Assembly: GCA_951799425.1 (NCBI GenBank) | Contig: OX637391.1 | Coordinates: forward strand, 49,943,069-50,007,068 | Source: Ilex aquifolium | Lineage: Eukaryota; Streptophyta; Magnoliopsida; Aquifoliales; Aquifoliaceae | Reading direction: 5' to 3' | Length of the DNA: 64,000 nt | Notes under the pieces: generated by a model | Databases searched by the model: none | Told to the model about the DNA's origin: nothing | Seen by the model: the letters and a program-made list of their open reading frames with translations, nothing else | Made by a program: the position numbers and the translations under genes | Shown here: positions 1-10,299 of the stretch, in pieces | Layout of the letters: every line of letters starts with the position of its first letter | Numbering within the stretch: position 1 is the first letter of the stretch

Positions 1-2033
1 CTATGATGGGTTTATCCCTTGCCTCTATAATTGCCCCATTAAAGCTCTCACAGAGATTGTTTAACAAAATATCACACTTAGGTTGTGCTCTGAAGTGTGA
101 CCTACTCCAATACCTTGGTGGCTCATTGGCCAACCAATCAAATACCTTCTCATCTTCTTCTTTCACCATTTGCATCTCATAGTCAAATTCTGAAATATAA
201 GTTGCCCTAGCACATTTCCAGAATTTCTTCCTAATACTCAATCCCTTAAACTGTCTAATCAAATTGTTTAGCATGTGCCTAGCACAATGCCTATGCTCAG
301 ATGCTGGTACTCTCTCAGTCAATGCTGGAAGCAAACCCTGTACAGCATATACAATAATTATACTTGTACCAAACATGTTAATATAAACTGATAAAGAAAT
401 AAACATGCAAACATACCTTCTGCCTGTCAGTGATGAAGGTCCACTGCTGATGGTTTTGATCAGTTATGCCTAAGTCACTGCATAGTACTGTTAAGAACCA
501 TGCCCATGTTTCCTTCATCTCAATCTCAACAATACAGTAGGCAATGGGAAACATAGAATCATTGGCATCAATCCCAACAGCAGTCAACAATTGTCCACTA
601 TATGCCCCTTTCAGGTGGCAACCATCTAATCCAATCACTTTCCTGCACCCTTGAAGAAATCCCCTCTTACATGCTGCAAAACATACATAAAACCTCTGAA
701 ATATAAGTTCACCATTTTCCTCATCACCAGGTGCATCCAAAATAATTGTAGAACCAGGGTTAGTCCTCCTTAGTTCCTCACAGTAATCCCACAATCTACC
801 ATATTGTTCAATTTCATCACCATGTATCAACAACATTGCCCTTTTCTTTGCCCTGTACAATTGATTCCTTGATACATCAACATGAAAATCTCTCCTAACC
901 CTCTTTTTAAAAGCCTTTATAGGCCAACAAGGGTTGGCCCTTAGTTCATCCATATACTTCAATGCTATCATCTTTGAGGTGACATTTCTGTTATTATAAG
1001 TTTTTCCACATGTATGCTTACCAATGTATGTCCTTATTTGGTATGTTTTCTCACCATGCACTCTACAAGCATAAACCAGCCAACTGCAGCCCCCTTCACA
1101 TTGTGCCCTCACCCTCCTCTTATCATTTTTGACTAATTTCACATTTCTCTGATGTTTGATACCATGTTGTCTAATGGCAGTCTTGATCTCCTCAGATGTA
1201 CTAAATAACATACCCAGTTTAAAATGTGGGTCGTCCTCATCATTTTTTGCCCTAAAAACTTCAAATTTTTTATGTTTTCTTGCATGATTCTCTCCATCAG
1301 ATGAACTAAAGCAGCTTAAAATCTCCTCAGAATCATCATCTGTATCACTGAGTTCTAACTGTTGCCTTTTGTCTGTTGCTGTTTCTTTCTGCCTATTATT
1401 ATTCAAACCAGTCCATTCAGCTTCATTATCAACATAACTATCATACAACATGTCATCATAGTCACTCTCATAATCACTGTCCACCAACGTATCATACTCA
1501 CTAGATTCAATAGATTCACAATCAGGTTGGTATTCACCGTCTGATGCATCAGAGTCTGATGCATCAAAGTCTGATGCTACCCTTTTCCCTTTATTAACTA
1601 AGACGTCATCATCAACCTGATGATTCTCCAATGTCATTCGTGTATAATAAGATCCTGTTCAAGGACCACATCAACTATAAAATATTGCAACTAACACATT
1701 AACTATTACTGAACAATTTCCAATGCATAAACAAATGGTTTTCAAGGACCACATTAACTATAAAATATTGCAACTTACACAAACTATTAACAAAGAGTTT
1801 CCAATAAAGTCTCAAATGGTTTCGAACAAACATTTATACCCAAAAGACGATCACATAAACAAATGGTTTTGAAGGACCACATAAACAAATGGTTTACAAA
1901 AACAAATGGTTTACAAAATTAGTCTTTCCCATGAACCTTAGACTCAAATCTATAAGAATGAGTACATACCGATATGCACAATGTCTTCATCTGCATCTTG
2001 ATTCCCAGTCTTCCGTCGTTTGGAACGTCCCAT
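1..2033 (-). CDS. MULE transposase (MuDR family), three exons visible, 3' end off window
   Basis: This encodes a MuDR-type transposase, which cuts and pastes DNA using a DDE RNase-H-like domain. Three exons join in frame. Exon 1 is 2033-1970, starting MGRSKRRKTGNQ, a basic nuclear-localisation-like N-terminus; its donor follows 1970. Exon 2 is 1654-417. Exon 3 is 337-1 and continues off the window. Exon 2 has a long acidic Asp/Ser stretch, then a zinc-binding DNA-binding region (CEGGCSW with downstream HTC), then the MULE core with GLDGCHLKG (first Asp) and FITDRQK (second Asp). Exon 3 contains the CARHMLNNL and CESFNGAI blocks, the latter carrying the probable catalytic Glu. No stop or frameshift was seen in the joined exons. 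The C-terminal SWIM zinc finger is expected beyond the left edge. The intron after the DRQK motif sits exactly where the second MULE also has one. Confidence 0.8.
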
Positions 2034-2399
2034 TTTGTGCTTTGCCCTAATAGTGTTCTACTTTGCCCTAATGGTGATCGTGTTTTTTCCCTAATCGTTA
2101 TTTGCCCTAACTGAAGAATCTTGTCTGGTTTGCAGAACAAGTGAAGACCGAAGACATTGAAGAGTCTCCTGATCAGTTTCCCTCCAGTAATGGGAGAAGG
2201 CAAAATGTCATATAAGCCCCTGACGTCAGTCATGTGGATGGCACATGACTCAAAACAGACGGAATTATGGACGGTGTCAATGGCGGGGACTAGGTAAGTG
2301 CATTTTTAATAATTTGGGGACCAACTTGATGAAATTGGAATGTTGGGGACCAAAATGAGACAAAATGAATACTTTAGGGACCACAGACGCAATTAACCC
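1..2399 (-). mobile_element. Mutator-like element (MULE), right portion
   Basis: The minus-strand transposase gene is followed outward by a typical MULE terminus. Read on the minus strand the end is GGGTTAATTGCG, then GGTCCCTAAAGT and further GGTCCCC/GGACC-rich sequence back to about 2275. The end is placed at 2399 because the sequence beyond changes character. The other terminus and the matching 9-bp target-site duplication lie outside the left edge, so the full length is unknown. The coding region looks undamaged, unlike the second MULE at 27200-31315. Confidence 0.75.
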
Positions 2400-3231
2400 T
2401 TTTTTCTTTATTTCTATCTGTTTTCAGGTTGTGTGGCTTTAGATCTTTAAAAGAGAATAAAATTTAAACATTGGTCAAAAGGGTAAAGATTTGAGTCCCC
2501 TTGATTTGATATGAATTTGTGTATACCATTGAAAAAAAATTTAAATTTTTTTTTACTCAAATAGAAATTTCACTCTAGAAAAGAAACAGGTTGAAGATCC
2601 TCTTATAGTCCTTACTCCCACGCTTAAACCCGCAATACATGACGTGATGAAACGGATTCGGGCATTATTGAATAGTGAGTACCTTCATGGATGGGCCTGT
2701 CATATAAATGGGCTAGTCTGTGCCACATTGGTTCAGATTCACATCAGCCCATTTAAAATCATAAATATCATAAATGGTCCTTCAACAGGTGAACTTGTTG
2801 TATAACCCCGGCTTTAAAATTATCTTACAAGTTTTTAATTATTTTAATTTAAACACTGAATTTTTAAAATTATTTTAATTAATTTTTTATAAGTGTCAGA
2901 ACAGACCATTTATTTTCCATGTGATAATCAGAATTTTCGAGAAGAATGACCAAATATGCTACCCTTAAATTGAGTCCCAATCGTGTCGTGTTTGTGTAAC
3001 CTGTATGTCATGTTATTCGTGTCGTGTTCGTGTCGAGACTCACGAAAAAAAAATATATTTAGTGTGTTATGAGTATTAAATATTAATTTAGACTATTTAT
3101 TATTTGTAATTAATAATCCTGTTAATTTTATAATCGTTTGTGTCGGATTCGTGTCGTATCAACAAGGCAAAGTTGGCACCTTATGATTTGATATAAGAAA
3201 TGAGCGGAAGGGAATTAAGACGAATTGAAGA
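2400..3231. other. Intergenic, with a decayed dispersed repeat
   Basis: No coding potential was seen. At about 2975-3160 there is a GTGTCGTGTTCGTGTC-rich fragment. A related, inverted fragment occurs at about 12690-12935, suggesting old copies of one DNA element. The rest is AT-rich. Confidence 0.4.
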
Positions 3232-3418
3232 AGGAAAATACTATTTGGACCTAAAAATTTGACATAATTTGCTGACCTAATGACGTGGTTTCATTAGAAC
3301 CATTGAATTAACACCAAGTTCCAATGTTTGATGGAGCCCACAGTCAATCCAAATGTCATAGTAAATTAGGTCAACAAATTAAGTCAGTAAATTAGGTCCC
3401 AATAGCATTGCTCATCGA
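3232..3418. mobile_element. Small foldback MITE, about 190 bp
   Basis: The left edge (3236-3281) and the reverse complement of the right edge (3367-3415) match over about 45 bp with scattered mismatches. The shared signature is CTATT(T/G)GGACCTAA, then TGACNTAATTTG(C/T)TGACCTAAT. No clean target-site duplication was recognised, so the superfamily is not assigned. Confidence 0.55.
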
Positions 3419-3569
3419 AGAAATAGCATATCATAAATAAGGTCATAGTTCATTTTTTTAAAATTAATTTTCAAAGTTTAAGGTTGAATGATAGTTATCG
3501 TTACTTTTTTCAATTACCACCCAAACTTAAAATAATTACTCACCCACCCGCCCTCTGCCTGGAATAATG

Positions 3570-3688
3570 GCATTGGAATGTTTCACTGTTTCGCTCTCCT
3601 GTGTGTAGACTGTCTCATGTGTGGAGAGTGGTAGGGTTTCTAGACTACCAAGCTTTCTACTTCTTCCTTTCTCTTTCCAAAAACCCAG
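3570..3688 (+). other. Probable 5'-UTR exon of the 4909-10143 gene
   Basis: A pyrimidine-rich stretch with TAGGGTTTC, common in plant 5' leaders, ends in CCAG followed by GTAATA at 3689, a good splice donor. The next plausible acceptor is TTACTTGTAG at 4860-4869, just before the coding start. This is inferred from composition and splice signals only. The exact 5' end is unknown. Confidence 0.4.
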
Positions 3689-4908
3689 GTAATACTCGCT
3701 CTCTCTCTCTCTCTAACTCTCACTCATAAGTTTTTTTTAGCTGCTATTTTTCAAATCTGTTTGCCATTCTTATCTGTAAGATTGTTCTGAAAATGCTCTG
3801 TTTTGTTGGTCTGAAAATGTGGGAAAGTAGACAAAAATGGAAATATTTTGAGCTTTTTGTTCAATAATGTGACTGAAGGTGAGTGATGGTTGTGTTTTGC
3901 TCAATTCTTCCCCCCTCTGTGTGTGTGTAGCGGCCCTCAAACCCCTGACTTTGGGTGGATTTTGGATTTCGAATCCAAAGCCACTAGGGTACAAAGAAGG
4001 CCAGTGTATTATGCTAAATTTTCTCTGTTTGGTTCCTGAGAAGACGGGGGAAAATAGAAACGAGAAAAATTAGCTGCTCAATGCTGTTTTGGTTTTTATG
4101 AGGGTGAAATAGAGACTGTAGCTAGCAAACAGAGAAAACTTGAATTCTCTCTCTCTCACACACACATTTATACCTGTCTACATGGATTGCTAGCAAACCT
4201 AGGGTTTTTGGCATCTCATTGCTTATTTTTCTGTTTTCATTGTTCATTCTGTTCTATACATGCTATTGCGATCTCATACTTTCTCGAACATAACACGGGC
4301 TATTTTTTTCTCCATTTTCTGAAATTTATGTATTTTTAGAACTCTTTTTTTTATTACGTTATTCCGACCATTTGCTTGACACTTTATATTTCATTCGAAT
4401 TTGAAAAACAAGTGGGACAGTTAAATATTGTGTTTGACAGCATCAGTAGCCTGGAATTGGGACTTTAGCATTTTTATTGAAGGCCCTTTTACTTGAAACT
4501 TCAAATGAATTTTCCTCGAATCCCACAATCAAAGCTTTAATAACATGCTGCCAAATGCAGCACAATGTGAATTTCATACTTTTCATGTTGGATCCCCGGG
4601 GGAAGTAGACAACTTGAATTCTGGATGCCTAGTTTAATCCTTCGCTATCACCACCTGGATGATCTGCCAAAGAACTGTCTGTAGGTCTACTTTGTTTGAA
4701 TCTGTGCTCTATGCCTAATCCTTAATGAAACCTACTGCAGCTGAAAAACTCACTTGGTTTTGAATTTTGTGCTGTTTACTGAGACACTGTAGATAATTAT
4801 AGCCTAGATGTGGGTTTTCATTAACAAGAAACTGATGTACAAGCATCCAGTTTTGAATTGGTTACTTGTAGGTTTGAATCTGTTGTGCTGGTGGACATTT
4901 TCAGCACA

Positions 4909-7900
4909 ATGCATGCAATTAAGGGCGGATGGCTTGGGCAAACATTTGCTCTTGCTAAGTGCAATGATTCTGGAGGCAGGAAGTCACGTGTTCGGCGTTC
5001 AAAGGAGGAGAGGAAGGCAATGGTTGAGTCTTTCATAAAAAAGTAATCTCTCTATAGTTCCTCCTGATTTTCTTGCTAAATTTTCACCCTGTCTTAATGG
5101 GTCAATGAGAAATTGCTAAAGATTACTGGAACCACTAAGAATTACATCTCTCTTTTCTATTGTGCTGTCTTCTTTGTGTTTGTATATGCAAATGCTAAAT
5201 GCGGTCTTAGTCAGCAATGCAACATGTTATGTTTTTTTTTTTGAGGTATTATATGGACAAACTTGGTGGATAATTTTGATGATGTTGTATTTGAGTTTTT
5301 TCAAATAGAGCATACGTTCTCATTTGATGTCTTGATCATAAACCATGCTTAACTAATGTGCCATACATATTTGATGGGTAGGTAATCATTAATGATATTA
5401 GCTACTGCTTTCATTTTTGATAGAAACCAACCTTAAGCCAAATAAATTTCAATATTTCAAGTTTTGGGGGGAGATACAACTACTGTACTTCTATTCTACT
5501 ACCCAGGGTAATTTAGTTTAGGTGCTTTGTTGTGTGCAGTGTTAGTAGTATGAGCAACAGAATACTTTGTTGGACTGACTTCTGCTTTCTGAATACTTAA
5601 TCGGACTCACAGTCTTCCTTCTTTCTGTCTCTCTGAAGAGTCATAAAAAATGAACTAAAATTGCAGTTTTACCTAGAATCTTATTTTTAGTGCTAAGTTG
5701 ATATATTTGTGAAACTTAATGGCTCAATCTATGTTACTCCAGAATTTGCTGAATGATCAATGGCTATTGAACTCTTGGATTTACATTTCATTTTGTCGAA
5801 CTGCAGCATCTTATATGTATCCTGGATTTCCCACTTTTCTATTCGACTGCTTGCAGATATCAGAAGTCAAACAAAGGGAGTTTCCCATCACTCAATCTCA
5901 CACACAAAGAAGTTGGTGGGTCTTTCTACACAGTCCGGGAAATTGTCCGAGAGATAATCCAAGAAAACAGAGTGTTGGGTCCAGCCAAGATTTCTCCAGA
6001 CGAGCAGCAGAACAATGATATGTTCTTTGAACAATATCCATTGGGATCTATTTCCTTGGAACCTCAAACTCATTTGGCCTCATCAAATGAGATCAATATA
6101 GCTCATATTGTACCCAGTCATCATCAAAGTGCATGTGAGGAGCAGGTTCTAAATTCTACGATGCAGTCTCCTGGAACTGAGTATCAGCAGTTTGAAAATG
6201 AACAATTTGCTAATGGGAACAGTCCGACAGTTGAAAGAATTGAAGAATCTGACGAATCATTTGTAACTCATGTACCCAATTATCAGCCAGGTAATTATGA
6301 AAGTGCACGTGAGGAGCAGGTTCTAAATTCTACGATGCAGTCTCCTGGAATTGAGAATCAGCAGTTTGAAAATGAACAATTTGTTAATGGGAACAGTCCG
6401 ACAGTTGTAAGAATTGAAGAATCTGATGAATCATTTGTAACTCATGTACCCAGTTATCAGCAAGGTAAAAGTGAAGAACATAATTTATATGCTAATGGGA
6501 AGTTTCCTGGACCTGAGTATCAGAGGTCTGAGAATGGACAAAATACTACTAGTCAGGCAGTTGAAGAACTAGAAGAATCTGATGAGCCAATAGATACAGA
6601 GTCAGAAGTAAGAGAAAGTTTGGATGGAGAGGAAATTGAAGCAAAAGAACTAGAAACATCAAAACCTAGAATGACTCATCCTATAGCAGATGTAGTGGTA
6701 GAGACATTTCCACTAAGGCCTGTTTCTAACGCAATTAATGGCTGGAATGGAAAATCAGGTGAGCCACAGGATGCAAGTGGAACTTTGAAAGATAAGGATA
6801 CTGAAAACATGAAACTGGAAGCAGGAAACAACGAACCAAATGAAATGAACTTTGTAGAGGACTCTTCTGGTTTGATGGATGAGAAAGCTACTGCAAACCA
6901 AGCAGGTACACTTTTGGAACAGAATAGTGGATTGATGGATGAGAAAGCAAGGATTGACATTGGAGACTCATCGTTGGAAAGTCCAACTTGCCCTTCAATT
7001 AAAGGAAGCATTGTGGTTGATAGTAACGATGGCACAAACCTTGAAGTCAAGGATGCTTCACCCAGTAGAATTATGGTGAGATTTTGTTGATCTTTATTTG
7101 TGCATGCATGTGGTTTTGGGTATGGCACTTAGCATGTGTATACATGCATTTGTTATACCTTTTTTTTGGTGGGGTTGGCGAAGGCTTTTTCTTTTGTCTC
7201 TTCTTTTCTTTGTTGGAGTGTTTTTTATCACCAATAAGTAATACTTTTTTTCTAAAATAACTATCAATTCCTATCATATTTATCCTAGAACAATTAAGTC
7301 ATATTCTTAATAATTTATTCCCAAGAAGTCCTAAACTCCTTTAACGGTTTGTTTTGTTCCAATTTTATCCACCATGAACTCACAAATTATTTATTTTTTT
7401 TTAATAATTTATATTTAATTTTATTTATTGGAATATGATTTTTGTATCTCAAATTAAAATCCAAATAATTTTTTTTACCTCAAATTAAAATCTATGTAAG
7501 TTATACCTTTAATTATCAAAGCATCCACCCTATTGATATATAAGAGTTCATATGCGAATGAATCCTGCATAGTGTAATGTTATAATATACATAAACATTT
7601 TTTATTTTATCTCTTAAATATGATGTTGTAGCTTCGAATGCTTGAATTCTTTTTTTTGTTATGCCTTAAAACAATAATTCTTTCTAATTAATTCAAAATG
7701 TGGAAGGGGAAGTAAAAAAAAATGTAGTTAGATGAACTTTTCTCAATGATTGTATTCATAGATTTGTTTTTTCATTTTTAATTTATATAATTATATGTTT
7801 TTATGGTTGAGATTTAATATTTTTTTTTTTTTTTTGAGCAAGAGATTTAATAGTTGGATGAGTCGAAATTCATATGCTTAACAGAATTAAATATAAGAAA

Positions 7901-10143
7901 AGATAGAGTTGCACGATTTATCATTTCTGGAAGTCTTTATTGTTAATTGCTTGTTTTATTTATGCACTAATTAGAAAATATTGATTTGTTTTGGGACACT
8001 AATAACAACTATTATTGGTAAAAATATAATTGTTGTGTTGATGGGAAGGATAAAATTGGAACGAAATATATTATTGATGGAGTTTAGGATTTCTTAGGAA
8101 TAAATTTTCAAAAGTAGGACTTAATTGTCCTAAGATGAATAGGATAGGATTTAATGGTTTTTTTTTTTTGGAGGAAAAGTAGGACTTATTGGTGATTTTT
8201 TTTGGGTTTTAGGGGGTGGGGGTGTTAATATACCATGCCTTTAGAGGGTTGGGTTTCACATGTAGAACATGAATTTGGCTTTTAGATCAGTTTTTTATCG
8301 GGAGTTTCCAGCTGACTTAGCATCTGCAGCATGAGTTGGCATAGGATGAGAGGCTTTAGTGCAGAAACGTAATGCTAAAAGCCTAAAGTTTTTTCTGAAT
8401 TTATATGAAATATCAGATACAATCAATAAAGAATTTGGCAATCACTACCACATATGCAATAGATGACAATTGTGCTGATCTCCATATTAGCACAACTTTT
8501 GGATTTGATGTCATAGAAGAAGAAACAGTGGCATTAGGGATGGTTTTCGTATGAATTGCAGTTCTTCAACTATTACACAATCTTTTAAATTCTAGAATTT
8601 CATGAGGGTATAACTGACTTCTTGAATAATGATTTAATTCAATTCCATGGCAAATGAGAGGAAAGTCATCATCTAATAGAGGCATTAAGGAAAAAAGGGA
8701 CTCTACCATGATTCCTAAATCCTGACAAATTATCACCTTTCTGTTTCTATGAATTACCTGAATTTTATATTTTCATAATCATGTGTGATCCCTATCATCT
8801 GTCCTAATGTCTCTATTCAAGATCATATCTAGCTTGAAATGCAATGTAACTAGCCTGGAGCCATTAAAACTTGTTGCACATTCAGGATGCCTTCAATATT
8901 CCTATTTATTTGTTATTTTACTTGGTAGAACTACGTAATCCATAAATTGGGAGAACAGGGCGAAATTGAAGTTCTGATCTCCAACTCTATGAAATGGTTT
9001 CATGTAATTGTTAGATTAAATCTTTTATTGCTTTTACGATATGATGAGCTTTTTCTTGGTGGATGTTAAGGAGTTTAGAACTGGTGACTGCATGGTTCTC
9101 TTCATCCTTAGTTTTTTTTTTGGAATTTAATCAACCTATATCTTAGTGACTGAATATCATTTTCTTTACAAATATGGTAATAAACATAAATGCAATTTTA
9201 GTGATTGCCTCTACATTTAGCTCTCATCTAATGTCTGAACCACACACAAGCATACAACAATTTATAATTATTGTTTACCCCCAACGATTTGTAGCTCAAG
9301 TGTACATTCTACATCCTAAAACTCATCTCACTTACCTATGGATATTGTTGTATTTGGGATTTGTTTTTGCAATGTTTAGCATAGATGTCCATAATTCATA
9401 GTTTTAGTGGCCTCAGAGTGATTACCCTGTGGTAAGTTATTAGGATGTTGCGATCCTGATATGCTAGTAACATGGCTTCAGTACTGATTTTTAGTTTTCC
9501 TGCCTATTTGGCGTGTATTTACGTCTTGATGGTGGCCAATCCATTATTCGGCATTGGTGATATAACCTTTGGCTGACCTCTTTTGGATGAATGTGCTTAG
9601 TTGACTGATAATTTGTAAATAATGCATTGTGATTGTTGATTGGGTGAGAATTGTATTTTTTTTCGTGCTTTTCAATAAACATGTGGCCTAATTTTGTTGG
9701 GGGTACTGTTTTCTGTATCTTTGAAGCCTGTGAATACTCCAAAAAGCATCTCTGCTGAAACTCTCAACAGCACTAGCAACATCAATTCTCACGGGCAGTC
9801 AATTTCTGAAGAGGCAATTCTGATTAAAAACAAACTTGATATTCAACATGGTGGCAGCTCCCAGAGAGGAAGCAGCGTAACTTTTGACAGAATCAATCTG
9901 TAAGTATCTCTAGTAATCCATACATTTTGAAATGACATATGGTTTCATAGTAAGTTGTAAATTGCAGAAAGCAACCTCTGCACTTTTCTTTGGCTGCCAC
10001 TGATTAAGCTATTGCTTTGGCTTCCTTTGAACAGTGAATCCTGGGAAGGGAAATCTATGAAATCTTCGGGACCTGAAACTAATCCGCTTTTGGCATTATT
10101 TAAAGCATTTGTTGCTGCCTTTGTGAAGTTTTGGTCTGAATAA
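4909..10143 (+). CDS. Plant-specific DNA-binding-type protein, probably organellar, four coding exons
   Basis: The coding exons are 4909-5042, 5857-7075, 9727-9899 and 10035-10143, joined through GT-AG introns in phases 2, 0 and 2. They give 544 residues ending LFKAFVAAFVKFWSE and a TAA. The N-terminus (MHAIKGGWLGQTFALAK) could be a transit peptide. Residues about 24-90 form the conserved block: a basic RRSKEERKAMVESFIKKYQ segment, then NLTHKEVGGSFYTVREIVRE. From memory this matches the land-plant family typified by Arabidopsis At3g52170, annotated as DNA-binding. The exact role is not established from sequence. The middle (residues about 100-410) is acidic, low-complexity and rich in Glu, Ser and Asn. 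It includes an in-frame 58-residue duplication and is probably disordered. The C-terminus is a short amphipathic helix. The start was chosen at 4909 because the family begins there and an acceptor lies 40 bp upstream. Confidence 0.78.
6126..6470 (+). repeat. In-frame 174-bp tandem duplication in exon 2
   Basis: Two copies lie back to back with a period of 174 bp (58 codons), about 6126-6299 and 6300-6470. Both encode EEQVLNSTMQSPG, then QQFENEQF and IEESDESFVTHVP. Differences are few, so the duplication is recent relative to the rest of the acidic region. It keeps the reading frame. Confidence 0.85.
7223..8196. mobile_element. Inverted-repeat DNA element inside intron 3, about 970 bp
   Basis: The left arm (about 7227-7370) is the imperfect reverse complement of the right arm (about 8035-8196). 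Both outer ends read ATCACCAATAAGT inward. Inner blocks such as CAATTAAGTC, TTTATTCC(C/T)AAGAA and GTTCCAATTTTATCC match in order. Flanks are T-runs, so a target-site duplication cannot be resolved. It explains much of the unusual size of intron 3 (7076-9726). The remainder of the intron, to 9726, shows no coding sequence. Confidence 0.6.
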
Positions 10144-10246
10144 CATCTTTGTGTATTTTACTTTGATTTCTGTATCTGAACACGAATGAAGAGTCCTGTA
10201 CCTGCCAAACCAGTGTTTTTTTCTGCAGATTCAAGAACTGGTTTTC

Positions 10247-10252
10247 AATAAA
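10247..10252 (+). terminator. Candidate polyadenylation signal AATAAA
   Basis: A canonical AATAAA lies about 105 bp downstream of the TAA at 10141-10143, followed by T-rich sequence. It fits the 3' end of the four-exon gene. Confidence 0.45.
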
Positions 10253-10299
10253 TTTTGGTTTCAAATGCGCCATGTTTGTACTCATCCTGGTAGGATGGT

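Noticed and set aside
1362-1544. Plus-strand open frame
   Set aside because: It is the antisense of the acidic Asp/Ser-rich part of the transposase and has low-complexity hydrophobic content.
1919-2233. Minus-strand 104-residue open frame
   Set aside because: It overlaps the small first exon of the MULE transposase in another frame, resembles nothing, and runs into the element's non-coding terminus.
4808-5038. Other-frame and antisense ORFs over exon 1 of the four-exon gene
   Set aside because: They do not match the conserved family and are inconsistent with the in-frame splice to 5857.
6676-7128. Minus-strand 150-residue frame
   Set aside because: Antisense shadow of exon 2, whose coding strand has a conserved domain and correct splicing.
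9174-9401. 75-residue plus-strand frame in intron 3
   Set aside because: No family resemblance and no flanking splice sites in phase. Intronic chance frame.
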